Shown: in pieces, positions 1 through 7,875 of the stretch
Layout: every line of letters starts with the position of its first letter
How positions within the stretch are numbered: position 1 is the stretch's first letter
The notes under the pieces: model-generated
The model's database searches: none
The model's input: the letters and a program-made list of their open reading frames with translations, nothing else
Told to the model about the DNA's origin: nothing
Translations under genes and position numbers: made by a program
NCBI GenBank assembly: GCA_003598015.1
Contig: QZKE01000053.1
Coordinates: 52,435 to 116,434 of the forward strand
DNA: 64,000 nucleotides
From: Actinomycetota bacterium
GTDB lineage: Bacteria; Actinomycetota; Geothermincolia; Geothermincolales; RBG-13-55-18
Direction of reading: 5' to 3'

Positions 1-441
1 CAGCTGTCCCAGCTCGCTCTGGAATTCGGTAATATCTTTGAAGTCCTTGTAGACCGATGCGAATCTGAGGTAGGCGACCTCGTCTACCCCCTTCAGTTTC
101 TTGAGTACGGCCATACCGATCTGGCTGGCGGGTATCTCTTTCTTCCCCTCTGCCCTGAGCTCTGCCTCGATCTCTCTGGTCAGGTCCTCTACCTGCTGGC
201 TGGTAACCGGCCTCTTCTCAAAGGCCTTGCGCAGTCCAAGAAGTATCTTCTCCCGCTTGTACGGTTCCTTGTCTCCGTTTCTCTTGATCACCGTTACCGG
301 GAACTGCTCGAACCTCTCGAAGGTCGTGAACCTTCTTCTGCAGCCCTTGCATTCCCTCCTGCGTCTGATAACCTGCCCGTTTTCCGCGCTTCGCGAGTCA
401 ATCACTTTGCTGTCCGGGTTTCCGCAAAAGGGGCATCTCAT
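1..441 (-). CDS. nrdR: Transcriptional repressor NrdR (C-terminus cut by window edge)
   Basis: The reverse strand encodes a protein starting MRCPFCGNPDSKVIDSR, followed by a second Cys pair (CKGC) that completes the NrdR zinc ribbon, and then an ATP-cone domain (FPVTVIKRNGDKEPYKREKI). NrdR senses ATP/dATP through the ATP cone and represses ribonucleotide reductase genes. About 147 codons are visible, close to the usual ~150, so only the extreme C-terminus is missing. Two adjacent ATG codons exist (at 444 and 441). I chose the one giving the family-standard MRCPFC start; a GGGGAGGGG Shine-Dalgarno serves either. The gene has its own AT-rich promoter region and follows the LmeA-like gene on the same strand. 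It is absent from the ORF track because it is open at the edge. Confidence 0.95.
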   Translation of the reverse strand, partial: MRCPFCGNPDSKVIDSRSAENGQVIRRRRECKGCRRRFTTFERFEQFPVTVIKRNGDKEPYKREKILLGLRKAFEKRPVTSQQVEDLTREIEAELRAEGKKEIPASQIGMAVLKKLKGVDEVAYLRFASVYKDFKDITEFQSELGQL

Positions 442-459
442 CATGTATCCCCTCCCCAA

Positions 460-480
460 ACAGTATATCCCATATATTGT
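460..480. promoter_or_regulatory. Inverted repeat in the nrdR leader (possible operator)
   Basis: ACAGTATAT and ATATATTGT flank a CCC centre, matching as an inverted repeat at 8 of 9 positions. It lies between the predicted nrdR promoter and its start codon. The half CACAATATAT (minus strand) resembles known NrdR boxes. A second imperfect palindrome, AACA-CTAAA-TGTT, lies about 30 bp upstream at 499-511, and NrdR boxes usually occur as pairs about three helical turns apart. Autoregulation by NrdR is an inference; no ribonucleotide reductase gene is in view to compare sites. Confidence 0.4.
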
Positions 481-491
481 GCTTTACATGG

Positions 492-521
492 ACTATAAAA
501 CACTAAATGTTGAGTTGTCAA
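492..521 (-). promoter_or_regulatory. Sigma70-type promoter of nrdR
   Basis: On the minus strand a perfect -35 TTGACA (516-521) is followed after 18 bp by TATAGT (492-497). This lies about 50 bp upstream of the nrdR start, inside the AT-rich gap between the LmeA-like gene and nrdR. The -10 region belongs to a 15-bp word (TTATAGTCCATGTAA) that recurs upstream of the radical-SAM gene near 29440. Confidence 0.6.
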
Positions 522-642
522 GGGTTTTTGCGAAAATACTACCATTTTTTAACTATCTTTTTACCTTATGTTTACACTTCAAGGCTAAACCTTTTATCAA
601 CATTAACTTTAGGGTTTATTCTTTGAGTACTGCTTAAGAGAA

Positions 643-1320
643 TCACAGATAACCCTCCCACATCGGTATAGAGATCTCCAAAACGACCCTATCCCCGTCT
701 ACGCTGGCCAGATCGATGCAAGATCTCATGGGGAGACCGTAGAAAAGTATTGTCTCGACCTGATATAGATCGTTTGCGGATGAACCTTCAGCTGTCGTAG
801 ATACCGCGACGGGCACGAAGGAAAGGGTGTCCTCATCGATGACCTTGACCTTGTATTGAACTTTTTCACCATCGCTCAGCATATATAACCTCTCATCCTC
901 CACGAAAAACCCTTCATCCGGCATGCCGAGTGCCTGGTTGATATCTCCGATAGCGAGGGAGATAGACGACTTCAGGCGGGAGATGTCTCTTATCTCCAGC
1001 TTGCCGGAGAGAAGCGAGGGCATATTAAGCTCGACGTCGTACAGGTTCACGCGGCCCGCATAGGGTATCTGCGCAGCTGCCCCCTCTTCTACCCCGTACT
1101 GCAGTTCTCCCTCCCAGGTGAGCTGCAGCTCGCCCAGGTGGTTTCTGGCCAGGCTGATGAGGTAGGGAAAGGAGTTGATGCTCACCTCCAAACCGGAGGG
1201 TAGCCCGTATTGCGAGCTCAGGGCCCTCTCCATGCCATGCTGGCTCAACAACGTTATCCCCACCTCCGCGGCGAGGAGAAGGGCCAGCAGCACTATCACT
1301 CCGAAAAGTATCTTGCGCAC
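643..1320 (-). CDS. LmeA-like (DUF2993) lipid-binding exported protein
   Basis: This 225-residue protein begins with a signal peptide or N-terminal anchor (MRKILFGVIVLLALLLAAEVG) using a GTG start. Its body is the beta-rich pattern of the DUF2993/LmeA family: a central 'inherently hydrophobic sheet' with VNLYDVELNMPSLLSGKLEI, LPMRSCIDLASVDGDRVVLEIS near the end. Mycobacterial LmeA binds phosphatidylinositides in the periplasm and supports lipomannan maturation; DUF2993 proteins are typical of actinobacteria. It lies alone between nrdR and gpsA, with no close operon partner. The family call rests on overall pattern, so the specific lipid role is inference. Confidence 0.7.
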   Translation of the reverse strand: MRKILFGVIVLLALLLAAEVGITLLSQHGMERALSSQYGLPSGLEVSINSFPYLISLARNHLGELQLTWEGELQYGVEEGAAAQIPYAGRVNLYDVELNMPSLLSGKLEIRDISRLKSSISLAIGDINQALGMPDEGFFVEDERLYMLSDGEKVQYKVKVIDEDTLSFVPVAVSTTAEGSSANDLYQVETILFYGLPMRSCIDLASVDGDRVVLEISIPMWEGYL

Positions 1321-1503
1321 GGATATCCCTCCTCATCGGGTAATGCAATTCTATCCGGGGATAATGACATCGGGCGGGATACGGCATGACGTATTGTATG
1401 AAGCGGCCCATACGGTCCGGCGGCGCGCCGTATGCGTCTGCACGATCAATGCGCGAAGAACGAAGGGCTGGACTCTGGAGCGGATTACGAAGAGTTGGCC
1501 CCG

Positions 1504-2541
1504 CTATTTCAGGAGGAAATCACGGTATAACGATTCCTCCGTCTCCTCCTTCAGCCGCCGGGTCATGAGCTTCTCGACCATTTCCGCGGGTGATGCTGCC
1601 TCATCCAGAACGGCCTTGACGCCTTTCGCTATGGGAATTTCGACATCCAATCCGCGCGCGATCTCCACCACTGCACGCGTGGCGAATACGCCCTCCACCA
1701 CCATCCTGGTCTCCTCGAGAACCGCCGCGGGAGAGCCGCCCGCTCCCAGCCTCTCGCCAAAACCGCGGTTGCGGGAATGCCTGCTGATACAGGTGACGAT
1801 AAGGTCCCCCATCCCGCTCAGCCCCGAGAAGGTGATGGGATTAGCCCCCAGGGCGCTGCCGAAACGCGCCATCTCCGCGAGCCCGCGGGTTATCAGGCTG
1901 GCCTTCGTATTATCTCCCAGGCCCAGCCCATCGAGCATTCCGGCTGCCAGGGCGATAACGTTCTTGTAGGCGCCCCCCACCTCCACCCCGATGACATCGC
2001 TGTTGGTATAGATGCGGAAATAGGACGAGCTGAAGGAGGCCTGCAGGTCGCGGGATAGCGCGGGATCGCCGCATGCGATGACGGTGGCGCTGGGTATCCC
2101 CCTTGCCACTTCCTCCGCATGGTTGGGGCCGGAGAGTACCGCCACCCCGGTAGCGGCATCCCTTTTCAACTCCTCGGAGATGGTCTCGGACAGCCGTCGG
2201 TTCGTCCCGTAATCGAAGCCCTTGGCGAGATTGAGAATGGCGGTCTCGCGCGGGATATATCCGGCCGCTTCACGCGCTACTTCCCGGGTCCAGCGAGAGG
2301 GGACGGCCATCACTACGACCTGCTTCTCGCGCAGGGCCCGCGAGAGTTCAGCGCATGCTTCTATACCCGATGGGAGTTGTATGTCCTTGAGAAAGAGGGG
2401 ATTTCTCCCCTCGCCGTTTATGCCCTCCGCCACTTCCGGTTCCCTGGCCCATATGCCGACCTGGTGGCCCGACAGCGCCAGGTGTGCGGCCATCGCCGTT
2501 CCCCAACTGCCCGCGCCGACTACGCCCACCTTCATCTTCAT
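1504..2541 (-). CDS. gpsA: NAD(P)+-dependent glycerol-3-phosphate dehydrogenase
   Basis: The protein reduces dihydroxyacetone phosphate to sn-glycerol 3-phosphate for phospholipid synthesis. It opens with the Rossmann motif VGAGSWGTAMA, carries the substrate/NAD motif LSGPNHAEEVARGIPSA, and has the C-terminal catalytic region with GVEVGGAYKNVIALAAG and GLSGMGDLIVTC. At 345 residues it has the usual length. The ORF track begins 50 codons earlier inside plsY. I start it at ATG 2541, which overlaps the plsY stop as ATGA; a second ATG at 2535 has better Shine-Dalgarno spacing. Coupling with plsY joins the two first steps of phosphatidic acid synthesis. Confidence 0.95.
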   Translation of the reverse strand: MKMKVGVVGAGSWGTAMAAHLALSGHQVGIWAREPEVAEGINGEGRNPLFLKDIQLPSGIEACAELSRALREKQVVVMAVPSRWTREVAREAAGYIPRETAILNLAKGFDYGTNRRLSETISEELKRDAATGVAVLSGPNHAEEVARGIPSATVIACGDPALSRDLQASFSSSYFRIYTNSDVIGVEVGGAYKNVIALAAGMLDGLGLGDNTKASLITRGLAEMARFGSALGANPITFSGLSGMGDLIVTCISRHSRNRGFGERLGAGGSPAAVLEETRMVVEGVFATRAVVEIARGLDVEIPIAKGVKAVLDEAASPAEMVEKLMTRRLKEETEESLYRDFLLK

Positions 2542-3170
2542 ACTCCCTCGGGAGCCGCCTTCCGCGACTTTATCTTCGGCTCCTCGCCTTTCATCAGGCG
2601 CTTGATGTTCTCCCTGTGTTTGTAGATGGCGAAGACGCAGGTCAGTATGGCGATGATAATATACGCCCAGTAGTCCCGCATGTCTCCCCACAGAAATACC
2701 AATGCGGCAACGGGGAAAGCCACCGCAGCCGCGATGGAGCCCACGGACATGATCCGTGTGACCAGGACCAGCAGCACGAAGACTCCGATCACCACCACTA
2801 TCACCTGCCAGGGGTAGGCGGCTATGATCACTCCGCCGCTCGTTGCGATTCCTTTCCCCCCTTTGAAACCCAGGAAAACGCTCCAGTTATGTCCGATAAT
2901 GGATGCCATACCGGCCACGAGCGACAGGGTGGGGCCCAATCCCAGGGCTCTCCCGATGGCCACCGCGGCGATCCCTTTCGCCATGTCCAGGAGCATGACG
3001 GCGATGAAGGGCTGCACCCCGAAGTTGCGCAATACATTGGTGGCTCCGATATTGCCCGAACCGAGCTTGCGCAGGTCCTGTTTGAAGAGGAGTTTGGAGA
3101 CCACCAACCCGAATGGTATGGAGCCGATGACGTAGCTGGCGAGTATCCATGCAGCAGCCTTGAGGGCCAA
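2538..3170 (-). CDS. plsY: Acyl-phosphate:glycerol-3-phosphate acyltransferase PlsY
   Basis: This integral membrane enzyme transfers an acyl group from acyl phosphate to glycerol 3-phosphate. The family motifs are clear: GSGNIGATNVLRNFG near residue 37, GGKGIATSGG in the middle, and hydrophobic helices throughout its 210 residues (IAAYPWQVIVVVIGVFVLLVL, YWAYIIIAILTCVFAIYKH). The start is TTG with an AAAGGTGG upstream. Its stop overlaps the gpsA start, so GpsA, which supplies its acceptor substrate, is translationally coupled. Confidence 0.95.
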   Translation of the reverse strand: MALKAAAWILASYVIGSIPFGLVVSKLLFKQDLRKLGSGNIGATNVLRNFGVQPFIAVMLLDMAKGIAAVAIGRALGLGPTLSLVAGMASIIGHNWSVFLGFKGGKGIATSGGVIIAAYPWQVIVVVIGVFVLLVLVTRIMSVGSIAAAVAFPVAALVFLWGDMRDYWAYIIIAILTCVFAIYKHRENIKRLMKGEEPKIKSRKAAPEGV

Positions 3171-3279
3171 ATCCCGACCACCTTTCCACTACAGGCGGCG
3201 CTTCCCCGCTCCAACTGGATCTCGTTGAATATAACACATCCGCGTGCGCCGGGGTTTCACGCTCACGGTTGCGCCGGCA

Positions 3280-4620
3280 TCAGCGCCCCCGTTTCTCCAT
3301 CGCCCGGCGTGAACGCAGCACGATGCGTATGGGGGTTCCCTCGAACGCGAAGGATTCCCGGATCTTTCTCTCCAGGAAACGCTCGAACGCCGGTTTCGCC
3401 AATTCGGGGCGGTTAACGAAGAAGACGAATTGCGGGGGAGCCGTCCTCGCCTGGGTAAGATAGTATATCTGCAGGCGTTTGCCCCGGAGCGATGGTGGTG
3501 TCGTCTGCGAGAGTACGCGATGCAGCAGGTCGTTGAGGCGAGCCGTCTGTATCCTGGATTCCCAGGTGTACCTGATACGGTCCACTACCGGCAGCAGGCG
3601 CGATACTCCCAGCCCGGTCAGTGCGCTTACGCGCAGGAAGGGGGCGTAAGCGATGAAGTGGAGTTTTTCCACGGCATCTTCGTAGGTCGTCTGCGCGTTT
3701 CCCGCCGCTTTCACCTCGTCCCATTTATTCAAGATCACGGCACATGCGCGGCCGTCATCTTTGACGCGCGCCGCTATCCTCTGATCGTGCTCGGTGACGC
3801 CTTGGGCCGCATCGACAACCAGCAGCACCACCTGGGCGCGGTCAATAGCCTTCCACACCCTGACCTGGCTGTAGAACTCAACCCCCTCCTTGATCTTGGT
3901 GCGCTTGCGCCAGCCGGCGGTGTCTATGAAGCGATAGGTCTTGTCTCCCGCCTCCAATACCGTGTCCACTGCATCCCGGGTGGTGCCGGGGATGTCGCTG
4001 ATAATGGAGCGCTCCTCTCTGAGCAGGCGGTTGAAGAGCGTTGACTTGCCCACGTTGGGTCTTCCCACAATGGCCACTACGGTTTCAGCCGTCTCTTCCT
4101 CTGATTCCTCCACCTGTTCCGGCAGGCTCTCCACCAGCATGTCCAGAAGGTCCCCGATGTTGCGACCGTGCATGGCCGAAACCGGCCATGGTTCGCCCAT
4201 TCCCAGGGAATACCATTCCACCGCTTCATCCTCCTGGCGTTGATTGTCGACCTTGTTCGCCGCCAGGATCACCGCCTTACCCGTGCGCCGCAACGCCTGG
4301 GCGACCTCCTCGTCCGCAGCGGTTATTCCCTCTGACGCGTCCACCATCATCAGCACCAGGTCGGACTCGTCCACGGCCAGCATGGCCTGTCTCCCGATGG
4401 CCTGCGTCAGCTTTTCCTCAGCCACCGGATCCATACCGCCGGTATCCACGATAACGAAATCCCGGCCCCCCCAGGAAGCGGTAAAATAGTTGCGGTCGCG
4501 GGTGACGCCCGGATCCTTCTCGACGATGGCGTCCCCCTTGGCCACGATACGGTTGACCATGGTCGATTTGCCCACGTTGGGTCTTCCCACTACGGCCACC
4601 AGGGGCAGGTTGGATGCCAT
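3280..4620 (-). CDS. der: Ribosome biogenesis GTPase Der (double Era-like)
   Basis: Der assists maturation of the 50S subunit. Two complete G domains are visible: the first with GRPNVGKSTMVNR, DTGGMDP and NKVD, the second with GRPNVGKSTLFNR, DTAGWRK and NKWDEV. A C-terminal KH-like domain follows (LHRVLSQTTPPSLRGKRL). Length (446 aa) is standard. The start ATG shares one base with the TGA of the DUF512 gene (TGATG), indicating coupling within a cmk-DUF512-der operon. plsY follows 109 bp downstream of the stop. Confidence 0.97.
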   Translation of the reverse strand: MASNLPLVAVVGRPNVGKSTMVNRIVAKGDAIVEKDPGVTRDRNYFTASWGGRDFVIVDTGGMDPVAEEKLTQAIGRQAMLAVDESDLVLMMVDASEGITAADEEVAQALRRTGKAVILAANKVDNQRQEDEAVEWYSLGMGEPWPVSAMHGRNIGDLLDMLVESLPEQVEESEEETAETVVAIVGRPNVGKSTLFNRLLREERSIISDIPGTTRDAVDTVLEAGDKTYRFIDTAGWRKRTKIKEGVEFYSQVRVWKAIDRAQVVLLVVDAAQGVTEHDQRIAARVKDDGRACAVILNKWDEVKAAGNAQTTYEDAVEKLHFIAYAPFLRVSALTGLGVSRLLPVVDRIRYTWESRIQTARLNDLLHRVLSQTTPPSLRGKRLQIYYLTQARTAPPQFVFFVNRPELAKPAFERFLERKIRESFAFEGTPIRIVLRSRRAMEKRGR

Positions 4621-5945
4621 CAGTCCGTCCTCCCTTTTTCATATAATGCACGCACGAACCCGGCTCCGTTCACTTCCACGGGCAGGAGGCGGTAACCGGT
4701 ATCGCGCTCGACATCGCGAGGTGTGAGGTCGTCTACGAACGATCCGTCCCTGAGCATGCTCTCGGGCATGAGCAGTTCGCGCGCAGCCGGCTTCCTCTCC
4801 CTCAACGCGGCAATGATATCCGCTCCCCCCAACAGGGCGGTCACCGTCACCGTCCCTCCCATGAGAAGGTTGGGAACAGCCAGCACCTCCACCCCTCCGG
4901 GGCAGGCTTCATCCATCACCCTGCACAGCACCTTCTCGCCCGCCATGCCGGTAATCACGCCGCGATACGGTACGGCCTGACCTGTTGCGCCATATTCCCC
5001 CAGCGCCTCGTCGATGAACTTCCTCGCCATCCCAACGCCGTTCTCAAGTTGGGGGAATTCCTCGTACTCCTCGCCCGCGGGGAAATCCCTGCCCGCGAGG
5101 ATGTAGAATTCGTCCGAGGCGTAGAAGATACGCCTGCCATATTTCCCCAGGGCATAGCCCTGGTACTCCTCGACCAGCTCCAGAACCCGCTGCGCCGAGG
5201 TGCCGTCGCAGGGCGACAGGTCGTGCGGCAGTCCGTCACGAGCAGTCAGGCCAACCGGAACCACCCCCAGGGAAGCCGCGGGATATGTGGTCATTACATC
5301 CTGGAACGTGCGGCGCAGCTCCTCACCGTCGTTGATGCCCGGGCAGATCACTACTTGCAGGTGTATCTCGAAGCGATCGTGCAGCAGTCTTTCCAGCATG
5401 GAGAGCCCTTTGCCTCCCTCGCCGCCCATAAGCCGAGAGCGCAGGAAGGGGTCGGTGGAATGGAGCGATACATAAAGGGGCATGAGGCGCAGTCTCATTA
5501 TCCTTTCCTCGTCCGCGCGGGAGAGGTTGTTGAGGGTGACGAAATTGCCATAGTAGAAAGAGAGGCGGTAGTCGTCGTCTTTCTCGTACAGGGTCGATCT
5601 CAGGCCCGCCGGCAACTGGTCGACGAAACAGAAGATGCACCGGTTACGGCAGGTATGTACCCCGTCGAAAACCGCTTCCTCAAAGACCAGCCCCAGGGGT
5701 ATCTCCGCATGCTTGCGTACCCTGCGGGCTACCTCTCTCCCGTTCCGCGACAATCGCAGCGATATGCGCCTCTCCCCGCAGGCCTCCAGGTAGTCCAGTA
5801 TATCCAGGGGTCGTGTGCCCGCCAGTTCCAGGAGGAGGTCTCCCGGCTTCACGATCCCGTCGCAGGGAGAGCCGTCGCGGACTTCCGCTATCCGAGGTGG
5901 GATCCAGTTATCCGGCGCGCCAGGCCGGCCGCGGCGCATGGTCAC
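4620..5945 (-). CDS. DUF512 protein with PDZ-like and radical-SAM-like iron-sulfur region
   Basis: The 441-residue protein starts with a PDZ-like segment (SPCDGIVKPGDLLLELAGTRP), continues into a cysteine cluster, CRNRCIFCFVDQLP (residues ~109-122), that resembles a radical-SAM CxxxCxxC site, and ends in the DUF512 domain. The family is widely conserved in Gram-positive bacteria and cyanobacteria, usually beside der, but its reaction is unknown. Here it overlaps cmk by four bases (ATGA) and der by one. The neighbourhood with Der suggests, without proof, a link to ribosome or RNA maturation. Confidence 0.85.
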   Translation of the reverse strand: MTMRRGRPGAPDNWIPPRIAEVRDGSPCDGIVKPGDLLLELAGTRPLDILDYLEACGERRISLRLSRNGREVARRVRKHAEIPLGLVFEEAVFDGVHTCRNRCIFCFVDQLPAGLRSTLYEKDDDYRLSFYYGNFVTLNNLSRADEERIMRLRLMPLYVSLHSTDPFLRSRLMGGEGGKGLSMLERLLHDRFEIHLQVVICPGINDGEELRRTFQDVMTTYPAASLGVVPVGLTARDGLPHDLSPCDGTSAQRVLELVEEYQGYALGKYGRRIFYASDEFYILAGRDFPAGEEYEEFPQLENGVGMARKFIDEALGEYGATGQAVPYRGVITGMAGEKVLCRVMDEACPGGVEVLAVPNLLMGGTVTVTALLGGADIIAALRERKPAARELLMPESMLRDGSFVDDLTPRDVERDTGYRLLPVEVNGAGFVRALYEKGRTD

Positions 5946-6631
5946 CCTGCTTCACCTGCCTCCTTCGCCCGTTCCGTGACCAGGCTGAGCAGCTTCCCCA
6001 CTACCTGGGATACGTTCTCGCCCGTGGTATCGACGAGCTCGGCATCCGGCGCGCGCTTAAGGGGGTTGTATTTTCGGGTGGAATCGAAGTTGTCCCTGCG
6101 TATCATCTCCTGCTGGATGGTATGTAACGAGACGTCGTAACCATCCTTCTTCATCTCCCGATGTCGCCTGCGCGCCCTTTCCTTAACGGACGCGGTGATA
6201 TAGAACTTCATATCGGCCTGTGGGAACACCACCGTACCCACGTCCCTTCCCTCAACGATCATCCCTCCCCCCGCGGCAAGGCTGCGCTGCTTCCTCACCA
6301 TCTCCTTGCGCACGCAGGGAAGGGAAGAGACCCGGGAGACATGGGCCGATACCTCCCGGGAGCGGATGGCCGCCGTGACGTCCTCACCTTCCATGAGCAC
6401 GCGGTAGGGCGGTATCCTGCGGTACGCATATTCCATGTGCAGGTCCATGTCCGCCGCCATAGAGGCCAGCTTGTCCTCGTCATCGAGATCCAGATGGGAG
6501 CGCAAGGCCTTCAGGGTCAATGCACGGTACATGGCCCCCGTATCCAGGTAACGCAGGTCCAGGCGTCGGGCAAGCTTCTGCGCCACCGTACTCTTTCCAG
6601 CTCCGGCGGGCCCGTCTATGGCGATGATCAT
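5942..6631 (-). CDS. cmk: Cytidylate kinase
   Basis: Cmk phosphorylates CMP and dCMP to the diphosphates. The P-loop GPAGAGKSTVAQKLA lies at the N-terminus, followed by YLDTGAMYRALTLKA, the CMP-binding signature, and the lid region REVSAHVSRVSSLPCVR, then GRDVGTVVFPQADMKFYITAS. The ORF track starts at 6688. I prefer ATG 6631 (MIIAIDGPAG), which has TAGGAAAT directly upstream and matches family start positions, giving 229 residues. The end overlaps the DUF512 start as ATGA. It is divergent from the SDR gene at 6784. Confidence 0.95.
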   Translation of the reverse strand: MIIAIDGPAGAGKSTVAQKLARRLDLRYLDTGAMYRALTLKALRSHLDLDDEDKLASMAADMDLHMEYAYRRIPPYRVLMEGEDVTAAIRSREVSAHVSRVSSLPCVRKEMVRKQRSLAAGGGMIVEGRDVGTVVFPQADMKFYITASVKERARRRHREMKKDGYDVSLHTIQQEMIRRDNFDSTRKYNPLKRAPDAELVDTTGENVSQVVGKLLSLVTERAKEAGEAG

Positions 6632-6783
6632 ATTTCCTATATGCGGTACGTTCTTAACGGCCATGAGAATATCATAGAGCCTTATCACACACCTTGAAAG
6701 AGCCCGGCTCTGCGATCCTGCCGCCAGCTCGATAATATAATCTTGCGTGCCGTTTCTCTTCTCAAAACACGGGAGGTGCGGAT

Positions 6784-7593
6784 ATGAAGGAGTTGCGAGG
6801 TAAGAACGTTCTCATCACGGGGGGGGCCTTGGGCATGGGCAGGTCCCTCGCTCGCCTCCTGCTCGAGGAGGGTTGCAGGGTGGCCATCGTGGACATCCGG
6901 GAAGCAGAACTCGAGGAAGCCCGGGAAGAACTCTCACGCCTCGGAGAGATCGCTTCCTTCTTGTGTGATGTCTCCAAGAAAGAGGATGTCTACGCCCTGG
7001 AAAATAGAGTACGGGCCGCGTTCGGGACCATCAATATCCTCGTCAACAACGCCGGTATCGTGAAATCCAACCCCTTCGTGGAAAAGCCGGATGAAGTAAT
7101 AGAGCACACCGTGGCGGTGAACCTGCTGGCTTGTTTCTGGACCATGAAAGCCTTCCTCCCCGGTATGGTGGAAAGGGAAGAAGGCCACGTGGTGAACATG
7201 GCCTCGGCTGGAGGGCTGTTGGGGGTACCCTACATCAGCGATTACTGCGCCACCAAGTTCGCGGTGATAGGTCTGACCGAATCCCTGCGCCAGGAATTCA
7301 AGCTGCGGGGACTGCGCAAGATCCGCTTCACCTATGTCTGTCCCAACACCGTGGGGACGGGCATGTTCGCGGGCGCCAGCCCGGTCAAAGGCACCAGGCT
7401 GCTCAGCGCTGAGGATGTGACGACCAAGATCGTTCAGGGTATTAAGAAGAATCGTTCCTTTATCGGGGTGCCGCTGTCCGTATACCTCGTCCCCCTGACC
7501 AAGGCGATAACCCCCATCCCCATGCTCGACCTCTTCAACCGCGTCATGGGCATCGCGACCTCTTCCGAGACCACGGTGGGAAGGCCGGATTGA
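6784..7593 (+). CDS. Short-chain dehydrogenase/reductase
   Basis: A classical SDR of 269 residues. The NAD(P)-binding motif is TGGALGMGR (residues ~11-19), the NNAGIV motif is near 90, and the active site shows Ser in SAGGLLG with YCATK (Tyr-x3-Lys) about 13 residues later. The C-terminal part (PMLDLFNRVMG) resembles the 'retinol dehydrogenase-like' or DHRS7-type group, which often act on hydrophobic substrates. An Asp at the end of beta-2 (VDIRE) favours NAD over NADP. A GGGAGGTGCGGAT Shine-Dalgarno precedes the ATG. The substrate cannot be told from sequence. It is monocistronic, divergent from cmk. Confidence 0.9.
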   Translation: MKELRGKNVLITGGALGMGRSLARLLLEEGCRVAIVDIREAELEEAREELSRLGEIASFLCDVSKKEDVYALENRVRAAFGTINILVNNAGIVKSNPFVEKPDEVIEHTVAVNLLACFWTMKAFLPGMVEREEGHVVNMASAGGLLGVPYISDYCATKFAVIGLTESLRQEFKLRGLRKIRFTYVCPNTVGTGMFAGASPVKGTRLLSAEDVTTKIVQGIKKNRSFIGVPLSVYLVPLTKAITPIPMLDLFNRVMGIATSSETTVGRPD

Positions 7594-7875
7594 CCTGGGG
7601 GTCGCCGGCCATGATTTCCGCAGCGGGGGTTGCCACGATCGGCATTGCGCCATACTCTGGATGTATCGACGCTCTATCGGCTTAATCGCCCCATACCGTG
7701 GCATCGCGGACGCGAGACTAGACCTTCACCGGGGGGCTCAGGGGAACCGGGCTCAACCTTGTTCCCGGACCTGTCGAGACTATAGACCATAGGTGCACGA
7801 TCGTGAGCGCAAGGGTTGTAAACCATGAGATTACATATACGGAAACGTTGAGCGTTCCATATTCCCGTCCAGACC
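7594..7875. other. Non-coding gap upstream of gadC
   Basis: This stretch of about 280 bp separates the SDR gene from gadC. I see no convincing ORF. It contains a possible hairpin in which GGGAAC (near 7752) pairs with GTTCCC (near 7771), and weak AT-rich promoter-like sequence close to gadC (TTACATATACGGAAACG). No recognised riboswitch consensus fits. Confidence 0.4.

Noticed and set aside
101-637. 178-residue plus-strand ORF at the left edge
   Set aside because: Antisense to nrdR and its promoter.
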